64,000 bases of DNA, taken from the NCBI GenBank assembly GCA_039654915.1, contig CM077596.1:50156501-50220500 (forward strand), read 5' to 3'. Positions within the stretch are counted from its first letter, which is position 1. Each line of letters begins with the position of its first letter. The notes beneath the pieces are model-generated. The model did not search any database. It was given only the letters and a program-made list of their open reading frames with translations, and was not told the origin of the DNA. Below are positions 11,891 through 23,095 of the stretch, one piece after another. Made by a program: the position numbers and the translations under genes. The stretch is from Aquilaria yunnanensis (Eukaryota > Streptophyta > Magnoliopsida > Malvales > Thymelaeaceae).

Positions 11891-12992
11891 TTAAGATGAC
11901 TTACCCTTTGCCGTCACGGCTGTGCTTCCTCGTGCTTTGGGGAAGTCCGAATGGGAGAGCACTCTTCTTATTGGAGTGGTTTGTATGAAATTTTGCTCCA
12001 ATTATTATTTAATACTGTCATCGTTTTAAAATTACTCGTACTGTTGTTCAAATGTGTTCATCTTAGCACTATTTCTGTATTTTTAGGGATAATTGTCTGA
12101 AGAGATACTCATTTTAAAAGTATTGTATTTCTGGAACACTTTTTATTGGAGATTATTTGTTCTACGGGTGAAAAAAGAGGGTGTCTTATTCGTTTTGAGA
12201 GGGAAGAAGTCATGACAATCTTACTTTTGGCACAAAATTGTAAAATATTGGGGTAAGTTGCGCTTATCCCTAAGGTTTGCTTGAATTACATGTTTCAGAT
12301 GTCATAGAATCTAATTTTTCTCCTCATTTTCGGATACAGTTAGTACACTACTGGTTAACGTTGAAAACAAATATTCAAGTGTCAATATAGATTAAAAAAA
12401 AAAAGTACTAAAAAGCTAGTTCAAATTGTTTAATAAACATATTCCAACAAATTTAAATTGTACAAATGACTATTAAAAAAAGAAAAATAACTCAAAGTGG
12501 AAATTGTAAGTTCCATGTTTTTTTTTTGTTTGTTATTTAGAATTATCTACTGTTATAAGTTAAGGGTTTTAAAGGAGTAAGAAAATGAGAGTGGTATCTC
12601 GAACCCAGGCCAACGTCAAAACAAATAAAACCCTTGTCATACAGACAGGGAGTGCAGAGACAAACTATCCTAAGTGTAATTCACAGCAAGATCAGGGAAA
12701 AAAAAACCCCATAAATGGAAAGAAAAAAAAAAAGTTGCAATGGCATGAAGGAGAGGTAATCAACGATAAAAGACAGTGGGCCAAGACACCGCAGTAGGGT
12801 AAAGGGCACATGTAATCCATAACCATTATTTAGTTATCATCATGTTTAATCTTTTGTAAGTGACAAAACTAATTCCTAAACTATACGGGATGTTACTTAT
12901 TTATCCTCAGATTATAAAATTTTATTTTTTTTATAGAAATTATAAAATTTTGTAGTTACCCCATCCATCCTTAACTTGTAGCAAAATCAAAA
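11891..12992. other. AT-rich intergenic DNA
   Basis: No coding region, RNA gene or bounded element was recognised. A 70-codon frame at 12585-12797 is Lys/Asn-rich and resembles no known protein. Confidence 0.5.
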
Positions 12993-13422
12993 GGGAAAAA
13001 AGCACTAATAGTCCCAAACCTTTAATTCCAATTACAAATCAGTCCCCAAGGTAAATTAGTCCTAAACCTTTATGATTCATTACATATAGGTTTCTAACCC
13101 TAGGCAAGGTACATAAACTTAATTTATAGACAAAAAAATTGATAATTTAAATTATTCATTAACTGTTAAAATATTATAACACATTTAAACTTATGAAAAA
13201 TGGTTACCAAACAGTCTCAAGTAAATTTTAAAAAGCTAACGTCAGAGAAAAGTTAATGAATTCGAACTGTTTAGCAATTGTTTTCCAATAAATTTAAACT
13301 ATCTCATAATCTTTTCATAGTTAATTAACAATTTAAACTATCAATTTTTCTTCTCTAACTTAGGGTTAAGGATCAATTTGTAATAGGAATGAAAGGTTTG
13401 GGACTATTAGTGCAATTTACCC
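12993..13422. mobile_element. Foldback MITE with ~50-bp TIRs
   Basis: Left end GGGAAAAAAGCACTAATAG and the reverse complement of the right end GGGTAAATTGCACTAATAG both continue with TCCCAAACCTTT and a further ~25 similar bases. The total is 430 bp with no ORF. The flanks are A-rich, so the TSD and hence the superfamily (MULE- or hAT-type) are not resolved. Confidence 0.65.
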
Positions 13423-13505
13423 AAAAAAAAAATCATTGTGAATCTCATCCATGCCTGCTGTCACGGTGTGGTTCTACTGTTAATTGTCGATGTTATATAA
13501 AGATG

Positions 13506-14861
13506 GGTGTAAAATACAAATTTGGTCCCTTAACTATTTAGTTTATCCTAAAATGGTCCTCTAACTGTAAATGTGACTATTAAGGTCCCCTAACTCAAGA
13601 AACATATTCAATTTAAGTCCTATCCGTCAGTTGAGCTATTATTTGGGATGGAACTTGCATACGTGACATTCATAATGCCACATGACTTCCTCTTTAAGTA
13701 AAATAGGTGACCATTTCGTACATAAATGAAATATTAAACACAAACTAACACAAACAAATAAAAGTAGGACTTCAATTGTAAATAGTCCATCATTTTCTTC
13801 TTCTCCCAAACTTTCTCTTTCTCGAACATTCTATGTTCTCGGCATTACCCGATGTCGCCAGTCAAGAGGAGATCCATTGGCCGGCAGAGAAGAGATCCAT
13901 TCACCGATGGAGAGGAAATTCGTTCAGCATCGCCCAACATTGCCCCCCTCGGTCCTCATTCTCTGCCTTCAATTTCGTCACCTGCCTCCTTTAATTTCAT
14001 CACCCGACTCCTTCTCCGGCACCACCTGCCTCAGCCCTCATTCTCCGTGCTTTGATTTGGTCGACTGCCTCTGTCCTTCTTATCTGTCGATCAATGGAGT
14101 TCCAATGCCGTTTAGATCTGATTCCCTCCATCTCCGTCGATCGCTGGTGTTCGGATCTCCATCATTATCAGTCATTCTCCTTTTCTATCGGTCATTCTCT
14201 TTGTCTCTATCTTCTTCAATCTCTGGTGCCTTGTTTAAAACCACGGCATCTCCGATTCTCCACACCTTCGATTCCCCTTCCCTGTTCCTTGCCCCTTCGA
14301 TTCTTCATTTCCATCTCCTTCACGTGTCTTGGCTTGCTAACGATTGAGGCGGAGGCCACCGCAAAGGGAATGGCAGTGGTCGGCAAGGCAGGAATGAGAT
14401 GGTGGCAACGGTGAGAGAAGATTTGGGTCTCAAAGGAGTGGGAGAAGACGGAATCAGAGAATCATAGGGACTTGGATTTCTTGGGAGATGGGGAAAGGCT
14501 TGCCAGTGGCAGTGGCGACATGGTGGTGGCGCACGGCCATGCAAGAGAGAATATTGGGGAAGATTGGGTTAATTAACATTTTAAATGCATAAAATTATTT
14601 CTTTTTCTTATCAATTCTAGTATAAGATTTATTGTTCTCTCAGTGTTGTCATGAAAAAAGATGTCACGTGGCTTTGTGGAACCAAGTAACAAGTAGTAAG
14701 TGTCATGTATGCATTTTCTATTAAATATAACGGCCAAAATAACGGATAGAACTCAAATAGAATACACTGGGTAAGTTAAGGGACTTTAATAGTCACTTTT
14801 AGAGTTAAGGAACCATTTTAAAACAAATTGAATAGTTAAGGAACTAAATTTGGATTTACCC
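13506..14861. mobile_element. Mutator-like element (MULE-3) with GC-rich inner segment
   Basis: The terminal inverted repeats exceed 100 bp: left GGTGTAAAATACAAATTTGG, right (reverse complement) GGGTAAATCCAAATTTAG, both continuing with TCCCTTAACTATT, AAAATGGTYC and GTGACTATTAA blocks. The flanks ATAAAGATG (13497-13505) and ATAAATATG (14862-14870) match at 8 of 9 positions. The middle (about 13800-14560) is C- and T-rich, with overlapping open frames on both strands (e.g. 13877-14347) rich in Ser, Pro and Leu, and no recognised domain. This is the layout of a Pack-type MULE carrying captured genic DNA, though the donor cannot be named. Confidence 0.72.
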
Positions 14862-14870
14862 ATAAATATG

Positions 14871-15178
14871 GAAAGCAGAGCTGGCGGCTGATTTGGCACT
14901 TGGTCGGTCTCCGACCAAGCAATCGAATTCCATTCATTTAAGTTCCTTATCTTTCCACCACTGGCGCCTTGGACCATTTTTTGCCTGCTCTATTTTCTGT
15001 TTACGTGTCTAGGAAGAGGCTCGACTTCTTGGGTAAACCCCAAAATGAAGTCCCTTTATTCGCATAACATATATTGGTTGGTTACTATTGTTTGAAAACT
15101 CTCACTTTAGTCATTCTCTTGTTTTGTTTGTGATTTCAGGTTTCTAGCACTACATGGTTTCATGATTTACAGACTTTT
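14871..15178. other. Short intergenic spacer
   Basis: Nothing recognised between MULE-3 and the TSD of the Tat element. Confidence 0.5.
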
Positions 15179-15183
15179 TCTGT
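15179..15183. repeat. TSD of the Tat element (left copy)
   Basis: TCTGT directly precedes the 5' LTR; the identical partner is at 25970-25974. Confidence 0.9.
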
Positions 15184-16024
15184 TGATAGCCGAAGTGCCT
15201 ATCACCTTTCGAACCCGTAGGCTCGAGTAAGGTACCGCCCTCGGAAAGGAAAGCACCGACTTCGAAAAGGATGGTGTCCAGTACCCCCCCTCACACCCGA
15301 CCTCGGTATTTCTTCATTCCTGGGGACGAGAGTACCAACCTTGGGAATACGGTCCACCATCACTCTTGGTAAGACGACCGAACCACCTTCGGCAATGAAG
15401 ACCGAACCACCCTCGGCATTGAAGGATGTCCCCAAACGGGACCACCTTCGGTGAGGATATTCCTGGATTACTGAAGTGATCTCAGGAGATAGTTCTTTTG
15501 CTCCGAAGATCTTTCTTCTACCGAAGGGACCTCGGGAGTACGGCAAAAACAATTAAGGAGCCTCTGACACATCCCCGACACGCCGCCCCCAGACACGCTC
15601 TGACATGCCGCCCTCGCATGGCCTAGGCTCCTGGCCAGGCGGCCTGTGGCCGACTAAATGTTCCCCCTCTCCCCGAAGGTACGGATCGAATCTGGCCGAA
15701 CACGTGTCATAATCTGGGCCAGCCACGTCAAATGGACTTTTACTGTTCACCTCCATATAAATATTCGGTAAGCTCCCCAGGTAAGGGGATTGGACTCCAA
15801 AAGGAAAACCTCTCCATTTACTACTCACCCTTCGATTCCGAAATACTAACTTGGGCGTCGGAGGCTCCTCCCCGGAAAAACACTCTGGGGACCTCCTAAC
15901 CCCTGTTTTTTCTGAGCCTTTGCAGTCTTCCTCCCGCCGAACCTCCTTCACCGAGGCGTTCTCTCACTGTCAGTCTTTGCTCCAGGCTCACCATGTCACA
16001 CAACAATGATGCAACAGGGCATCA
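15184..16024 (+). repeat. 5' LTR of the Tat element (841 bp)
   Basis: Matches 25153-25969 along its length with scattered substitutions. It is about 24 bp longer, mainly because of a small local duplication near 15584-15608 (GACACGC..CTCTGACATGCCGCC). A short hairpin TGATAGCC..GTGCCTATCA sits at the very start. It contains a plausible promoter (TATA at 15756). Confidence 0.92.
15756..15763 (+). promoter_or_regulatory. TATA box of the 5' LTR
   Basis: TATAAATA occurs about 570 bp into the LTR and is conserved in the 3' LTR (TATAAATATTTGG near 25701). It is the likely start-site signal for the genomic RNA. Confidence 0.6.
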
Positions 16025-16026
16025 TT

Positions 16027-16046
16027 TGGCACCGTCTGTGGGAAAC
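16027..16046 (+). other. Primer-binding site of the Tat element
   Basis: TGGCACCGTCTGTGGGAAAC starts two bases after the LTR. TGG followed by a tRNA 3'-end complement is expected here. Related plant elements commonly have TTTGGCGCCGTCTGTGGG at this place. The matching tRNA was not assigned. Confidence 0.7.
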
Positions 16047-16112
16047 ATCTCCCAGGTCACCGTCGTAGAGACTTAGTGCTCAAAGGACAAGGGACTCCTA
16101 AAGTCCACCTCG

Positions 16113-18173
16113 GTGCCGGAGGCTCAGCTAGCGACCCAGCTGCCCACTGTAGAGACTTCTACACCGGAAGATGATCGCCCCCTTACAGTAACGATGAACT
16201 TCTTACGAGACTTCCAGCGCTCCATCATTGCCGAAATGACTCGGCAGCTCGACCAGAGGTGGCCCCAGCCTTCACCGGGCCAAAGGACCTCCCCTTCAAC
16301 AACAGCCCGAGAGAGAGGCTCGAGGTCCACCCACCAGAGTTCCGGGAGTGAGGACTCTCTCAACGCATCTTCAATGGAGGATGTGACATCTAGGGCACGA
16401 CCTGCCAGGGAACAAGTCCCAAAGGAAGCCAGGGCTTCCTCTCAATGAAGTCCATCCCCTTACCGAAGGTCTCTGTCCCCTCATCGCCGAAGTTATTCTC
16501 CGAGAAAGAGAAGAAGTTCGCCATTGCAATTGACCACCAAACAGCAAGGGGAAGCTAACACGGCCACCCTTATGGAAAAAATCCTCAGAAGACTGGAAAA
16601 GGTTGAAAGGCAGATCTCCCGAAAACCAGTCTAGTCGAGGTTGTCTGACACTTATACCGGAAAAGAGTCACTCTTCGTGCGAGAAGTAGTGGAGGCACCA
16701 ATGCCTAGTGACTTCAGGGTGCCCCACTTAGAAACCTACGATGGGCGTAGCGACCTTCAGGTGCACCTCACAAAGTACAAATGGAGCATGATGCTCCACG
16801 GCACCGATGATGCCACCCTCTACAAGTGCTTTGAGGTGACCCTCTCCGGTCCGGCGACGGCGTGGTATAATTCGTTAGCCCATGGAACCTTGCTAAGTTT
16901 CCAGGAGCTGTTTACTGCTTTCACTCAGTAGTTCATTGGCAGCAGGCCAACAGCCAAGATGCCAATACAGATGTTCAATATAGCGCAGCAGAGTGGTGAA
17001 ATCATTCGCGACTATGTCGAAAGGTTCAATCGAGAAGCACTGAATGTGCCAGACTTTCGGTCCGAGATCCGTATCCTTTCAATGACAAAAGGACTTCGGA
17101 GGGATTCCCAGCTCTTCTACGAGTTCTCTAAAGACCCTTCAAACACCTTGGGAGAATTCTACCGAAAGGCCGAACAACACATGACGGCCGAAGAACTTAG
17201 GATGAGGGGACCAAAGCTGGAACACCCTCAGTCCAAAGGACCAAGTCACCAGCCCCGACACCAGAATGAGGTTGGGGGAAGGCCCCAAAAGCAAAGAGGG
17301 AAAAAGCCGATGAAATTCAGTCATCTGAACGCCACAAGAGCCAGCATTCTTATGGCCTTGGAAAGACAAGGGACTGCAGTCCCAAGGCCGAAGGCCATGA
17401 CCTCGGAAAATAAGAAAAATATGAACAAATTTTGTCAACACCACCAAGACCATGCCCACGACACTGAAGACTACTTCCAGTTAAGGAAGTACATTGAGTC
17501 CCTAATAAAACAAGGCCAGCTTCGCTGGTACCTCCGGATGCCTTTTCCGAAGGGAAAAAATGAGGAACAGGGAAGAGGAAACGAGGAGGACTATAATTCC
17601 GATAGACATCGGGACCGAAGTCCTCGAAAGAATCCATTACCCTCGGCAGGGGTCATCCAAACCATCACCACAGGGATACCCTCGGCCGAAAGGAAAAGGA
17701 ATATAAGGGAGATCTCCGTAACGGAGTACGGGAACTCGCCGAACAGGCTTATTCGCAGGGACGGGTCCATGGTAAAGTTCCCCCACGATGACCCATTCCT
17801 CGTCACTACAAGGATAGGGAGTTGGGACATCAAAAGAGTACTCCTGGATGACGGCTCCAACACTGACGTCCTCTTTTCACATCTACTGCCTAAACTAGGC
17901 ATCTCAAGGGGCGACCTCAACACAGTCAATTCCCCTACCTTTGGGGTTGGGCCATCCGAGCTCCCAGTTCTCGGATGCATCGATTTACCTCTGATGTTGA
18001 AGGGGACCTCACCTCGGAATCGGGAAGAACGATTTGCTTCTGTAATGACGAGATTCATCGTCATCGACGTACCCTCGTCATACAACGCTATCCTCGGGAG
18101 GCAAACTCAAGGAAATCTCCACATCTGCCCAGATGTGAAGTACTTGACGGTCACCTTCGCAACAAAAAAATGA
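16113..18173 (+). pseudogene. gag-protease region of the Tat element
   Basis: One frame runs through this whole interval but is broken by TGA at 16446, TAG at 16632 and TAG at 16929, and ends at TGA 18171. In order it shows an N-terminal Arg/Ser-rich part, a retrotransposon gag domain (ETYDGRSDLQVHLTKYK, then TAWYNSLAHGTLLSFQELF, then DYVERFNREALNV), a His/Cys motif region (FCQHHQDHAHDTEDYFQLRK) with an altered knuckle, and a pepsin-type protease with DDGSNTDVLF around 17846. A clear ATG was not found. All four stops can arise from CGA or CAG by a single C-to-T change. Function in the family: capsid formation and polyprotein processing. This copy could not make a full product. Confidence 0.88.
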
Positions 18174-19985
18174 GATGCAGAGATCTTCATCGACCAAGCC
18201 GAAGTCAGGAAGGTCTTCACCAGGGCTAGACAAAGCCCGGCCAAGGTCCAAATACAGACTTCGGCTACGGAAAAAGCTATCACGACAGGCGAAGTGACCA
18301 CAAGAGAGGAAGCAGAAGAGCTGGAAAAAGTCGAGACGGAAGATGTAAAGTTGGTCCCCGGCCGGAACACCTGAGTAGGGAAAAAATTGGCCAAGGGTGA
18401 CAAAGACAGGCTTGTATCTTTCTTATTAATGAACAAAGACCTATTCACCTACTCTCCGAAAGACATGCTTAGGGTCGACCCCAGCATAATCCACTATAGC
18501 CTCAAAGTCCGCTCGGACGCTAAATCGATTCAACAGAAAAAATGGAACCTATCATCTCATAAGAATTCCTTCATTAAAGCCGAGGTTAGGCGTCTGATGA
18601 AGGCAGGGGTAATAAGAGAAGTTAAATACCCCGAATGGCTTAGCAACGTGGTTATCGCCACAAAGGAAGGGAGTGAAATCCTCCAAATGTGCATCGACTT
18701 TCAGAACCTGAACGATGCTTGTCCAAAGGACTCCTACCCTTTGCCAGCTATAGACCAATTGGTGGATTCAACCGCTGAATACAGTCTTATTAGTTTCCTT
18801 GATGCCTTTAGTGGATATCATCAAATTCGGATGAACCCTGAAGATAAAGAAAAAACCACCTTCGTCACCAATGTTGGTACCTACTGCTACGTCAGAATGC
18901 CCTTCGGGCTTAAAAATGCAAGGGCTACCTATCAGAGGTTGATGAATAAAGTGTTCGACTCTCAGATTGGGAGAAACATGGAGGCATATGTTGATGATAT
19001 GATAGTTAAGAGCAGAATGCCTAGTAATCATATCGATGACTTAAATGAGACCTTTCAACGACTTCAGGAGCTCGGCATTTGCCTTAATCCTAAGAAGTGC
19101 GTGTTCGGAGTAAATGCAGAGAGGTTCCTCAGGTTTATGGTATCGGAAATGAGGATAGATGCCAACCCCGAAAAGGTCAAAGCCCTGCTAGATTTCCGAA
19201 CACCTGCAACCATCAAAGATATACAAAGGCTAATAGGAAGAATTACTTCCCTTAGTAGGTTCATCTCCAAGTACGGCGACCGATGTCGATCGTTCTTCAA
19301 GGTGCTTACTAAAACACCAAGGAGCGAAGGCAACTCCAGAGTTGAAGAGCACCCTTGGAACCCAGAATGCCAGAAAGCTTGGGACGAGCTTAAAAGTTAC
19401 CTAACCCATCTGCCAACACTTCGGCAACCTCGAGAAAGAGAACCTTTCATCTTCTACCTCGCCGTCACTGAAAAAGCTGTGAGTTCAGTCCTAGTGAAAG
19501 AAGAGGGTGGGAGGCAGTGGCCAGTATACTATGTGAGCAAGTCATTGCATGGTGCCGAGTTCAGGTACCCATTGTTCCAAAAAGCCATCTATGCCTTAAT
19601 GCTTACGGGCAGAAGGCTACGGGCCTACTTCCAAGGACAACCCATTATCGTCCGAAACAACCTACCTCTACATGACATAATGAAAAAGGTTGAGCATTCG
19701 GGAAAGTTGTCAAAATGGTGTATCGAGCTCGGAGAATATGACCTCACTTATGAGCCAAATAGGGCAATAAAGGCCCAAGCATTGGCAGACTTCATCGTCG
19801 AAATCCTGGGAATCGAAGATGCTGAAGTCACCCCAGAAGATCTGATAAAGATTGAACCCGAGTGGAAACTCTTCGTCAATGGAGCCTCAGGCGCCAAACA
19901 CCAAGGCGCTGGCGTGGTCCTTCGGGGGCCCGAGGGCATGAAAGCCACCAAAGTCATTAAAATAATGTTTCGATGTCACCAATAA
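18174..19985 (+). pseudogene. Reverse transcriptase and RNase H of the Tat element
   Basis: The frame continues from gag-protease past TGA 18171 and TGA 18372, then stays open from 18387 to 19985. RT motifs visible are FQNLNDACPKDSYPLP, FLDAFSGYHQIRM, MPFGLKNARATYQRLMN and the catalytic YVDDMIVKS near 18985. A Ty3-type RNase H follows (FYLAVTEKAVSSVLVKEEGG, then QWPVYYVSKSLHGAEFRYP). A second RNase H begins with WKLFVNGASGAKHQGAGVVL; the Asp usually found in FVDG is Asn here. A frameshift just before 19985 moves the rest of this domain into the next frame. Confidence 0.92.
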
Positions 19986-19986
19986 C

Positions 19987-21540
19987 ATGGCCGAATATGA
20001 AGCCCTCATAGCAGGACTAAAACTGTCTAGAAGAGTCAGTGTAAGAAACCTTAAGGCCCACAGCGACTCGCAGCTAGTAGTCCGACAGATGAAGGGAGAT
20101 TACACTACAAAGGATCCAACCTTGGCAAAATACCATGACCTCGTCAAGGAGCTCATTAAAGAGTTCGATTTGGTACAGATAGAAAATGTGCCCCGAAGAG
20201 ATAACGTTCAAGCTGATACCTTGGCCAAATCCAAGGAACCCACCGAGGTACTAAAACTACCTAGCACGGAGTTAATGTGCATAGCAACCTCGGAAGCAGG
20301 GTGGCAAGACTCCATAAAAAAATACCTGGCAACTTCGGTACTACCCGAAGACCCAACCCAGGCTGCAAAGGTGCAAAAGCGCTCCGGCAGATACTTCCTC
20401 ATCAGGGATGAATTGTACAGACAAGGGTATGCAAGTCCTTTGCAGAGGTGCGTAAAAGAAGAGGATGTCAGAACAGTCCTCGAAGAAGTTCACGAGGGGG
20501 CCTGTGGTTCCCACATAGGAACGGATGCCCTCGCCAGAATGATTCTTCGCTAAGGTTACTTCTGGCCTACCCTAAGGAAAGATGCAAGGCAATTTGTCCG
20601 GAAATATGACAAGTGCCAGAGACACGCCAACGTCCAGAGGTTACCCTCGGAGCTAATAACCTCGGCCAATTATCCCTGTCCATTTGTAGTATGGGGCATT
20701 GATCTCATCGGGCCGCTCCCAACTGCACCTGGAGGAGTAAAGTTATGTGCAATTACAGTAGATTACCTTACTAAATGGGTCAATGCAGGACCCCTGGCAA
20801 CAATTTCGGCAAAAGACATATAAAGATTTGTCTGGAATAACATCATATGCCGATTTGGTATACCAAGGGTAATAATGGTTGACAATGGCACCCAGTTTAC
20901 GGACAAAGGGTTCCAAAAATTCATGGCTAAACTCGGTATTAAGCTACACTTCACCCCGGTAGCCCATCCTTAGAGCAACAGGCAGGTAGAGGTATCTAAC
21001 AGAACCATAAAAGATGGCCTGAAAAAGCGATTGGGGGAGGCAAAGGGAAAGTGGCCAGAGGAACTCCCTAGTGTGCTATGGAGCTACCGGACAACATCCC
21101 GAAGAGCCACAGGTGAGACGCCTTTTTCACTCGTCTTCGACACAGAGGCCATCCCTATCGAGGTAGTCCAGCCATCGGTCAGGGTACAAGTATTCAACAA
21201 AGAAGGGACTGACCTCAGGTTGAGAACTAAACTCGACCTAATTGACGAACACAGAGAAGTGGCCGAGCTCAGGAGAAAGACCTTCCAGCAAAGAGTAGCT
21301 ATGGTCACGAACTTACGCGTCAGGAAAAAAGAAATTGAAAAATGAGACATCGTTCTCCGAAAAGCTGAGTTTGAACCCTGAAAACCATCTCACGGAGTAC
21401 TTCGAGCTAACTGGGAGGGACCTTATCTGGTCCTAGACAAAGTTCGGAAAGGAGTCTACAAGCTCGGCAATTCCGAAGGTGGAGAGCTGAAAAATACCTG
21501 GCTTGGATGCCTTGAAGAAGTTCTACGCTTAAAAACTTGT
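19987..21540 (+). pseudogene. Second RNase H and integrase of the Tat element
   Basis: Begins in a shifted frame with MAEYEALIAGLKLSRRVSVR and HSDSQLVVRQM, the rest of the second RNase H. Integrase follows: a zinc region (HEGACGSH, with Tyr in RKYDKC where Cys is usual), the core acidic residues in WGIDLIGP, VDNGTQF and QVEVSNRT, and a C-terminal part with LRANWEGPYLV. Stops interrupt it at 20551, 20821, 20971, 21343 and 21379. Each fits a C-to-T change in CAA, CAG or CGA. The DDE residues remain, but the zinc finger and reading frame are lost. Confidence 0.9.
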
Positions 21541-21931
21541 CCGAAAATTGTACAGTTAGAAATTTTTCTAAGTACAAAAAAATTTTTAGAAAGGATAATT
21601 CCACCTAAGGAACCCTACCGAACGAGAAGCAAGTAAGCACTTGTGAAAATGACATTCTTTTAAAGCCTGTTGGGTCATTTTTCCCGAAGGACGCCTCGAC
21701 CGAACACGTCTGCTAAAAGTAGGTCGATTGTTAACTTCAGGAATTTGCCGAAATTAGCATTCTCCCAAAGATGGTCGATAAAAAGTGCAAAAAGTATCTT
21801 GCTAAGGGTCCCATAGACCGGAAGTGGTCAAAAAAACCCTTGGAGACGAAAAATTATCGGGGACTTGCCAAACTCTGAAAGAGAAAGTTTTATTATAAAG
21901 AGCAAGGTTACAAGAGAAAGAAGAAAAAAGT
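21541..21931. other. Spacer between integrase and antisense gene
   Basis: Sense and antisense coding parts converge here. The spacer is AT-richer and shows no ORF; it presumably holds the 3' end of the antisense transcript. Confidence 0.45.
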
Positions 21932-22630
21932 CTATTGCTGAGCAGGAGTGTCTTGTGTCTCCTCAGCGTCGGCATCTTCTCGGGTAGGCTCATCCAGAGG
22001 CACAGGTGCAGCAGAAGGAAGGTTGAGGAACTCCAGCTTCGACCATGTCCACCTGGGCTCCTTGGGAAAATCCAGAGCGGACAAGAAGGAGAGGTCGAGC
22101 TTGGGGAACCGAGAGAGAACCTGATGTCGCGCCAAACAAAAGTCGTCCTGATAGGACACTTTCGTCATTTGGTCTAACTGGTCCTTCTCGGCATTCAGCG
22201 CTGCCAGCTCGGCCGTAAGCTCGGCAACCTCCTTCTCCAGCCTTTTCTTCTTCTTCTTGTTCTTGGCCTCATTCCTCAACAACTCAACTTCGGCCTGGAG
22301 ATCGGCGTTCAATGCGAGCGCCTTCGTAAGGTTCTCAGCATCTTCTGCCTTTTCCTTCCGAAGGGCTTCGTTCTCCGAGGAGGGAACAGCGCACTTCGAG
22401 CTGAGGTCCATGACCTTCACCGAAAAGTCAAAGAGGAGCTTCTTCTTGCTCTCCCGAAGCTCGGCCCGAAGATTCACTACGTCCTCCTGCACAATTTTGT
22501 TCAACTCGCCATACTTGAGGACGTATCTGGTGCAAAAGTCCTTCCTCTTTTTTAGAGAAACCTCAGACCGAGAGCGAGCTTCAGCCTACTTCACCTCCCA
22601 GGAGCGGAAGTACCCGCTGTACGCCAAGAG

Positions 22631-22715
22631 CTACAGAAAAAAAGGCTCCAAATAAGGGTCAAGAAGTAACAAAAACTCATAGGGAAATTTTTCTAAGGAA
22701 AGAAGAAAAACCTAC
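22631..22715 (-). other. Intron in the antisense ORF (85 nt)
   Basis: The donor is CCAA/GTAGGT at 22715 and the acceptor TTTTTTCTGTAG at 22631, with a T-rich tract before the acceptor. Removal joins HAAQ to LLAYSGYFRSWEVK in frame, leading into the coiled coil. One TAG follows, at about 22588. Confidence 0.7.
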
Positions 22716-23026
22716 TTGGGCGGCGTGTTCGGTCATCCTCGCCGCGAGGATCTCCTCATTTAGGCATTCGTCGATGAGCGACTGGAAGGTGGCGTTCGTC
22801 AGCACACCCGTCGTCATCTGGGGAGCCATTAACTGGCTGTCATCGGAGAATAAATTCATGTCCTCCGTGAAAGTCCAGAACTGCTTCCTTGGCACTTTAT
22901 CCTTCGGGATACGCTTATGCTGAAGAGCCCTTCTTTGGGCATGAGCCTCCGACCAGGGAGCATGAGTCACATCCTCTGCAAGATCACGCCGAAGTTCCGT
23001 CAGTACATCATCCCTTAGCCATTCCC

Positions 23027-23095
23027 CTAAAAAATCGTAGATGCTGAAAATACTGAAAATACTAAGATTCGTAGAAGAACGACTAAGGAACAAAC
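23027..23095 (-). other. Intron in the antisense ORF (69 nt)
   Basis: The donor is CCACCAG/GTTTGT and the acceptor GATTTTTTAG/GGG. Splicing keeps the frame: VAEVPP-G-EWLRDD. The intron is AT-rich, unlike the flanking exons. Confidence 0.7.

Noticed and set aside
13877..14414. Host gene encoded by the 156- and 120-aa frames
   Set aside because: The frames overlap each other, match no family and lie inside MULE-3 between its TIRs.
22257..22655. 132-aa plus-strand frame near the end of the Tat element
   Set aside because: It lies opposite the antisense coiled-coil exon, whose heptad-like Leu/Glu pattern and splice sites are more convincing.
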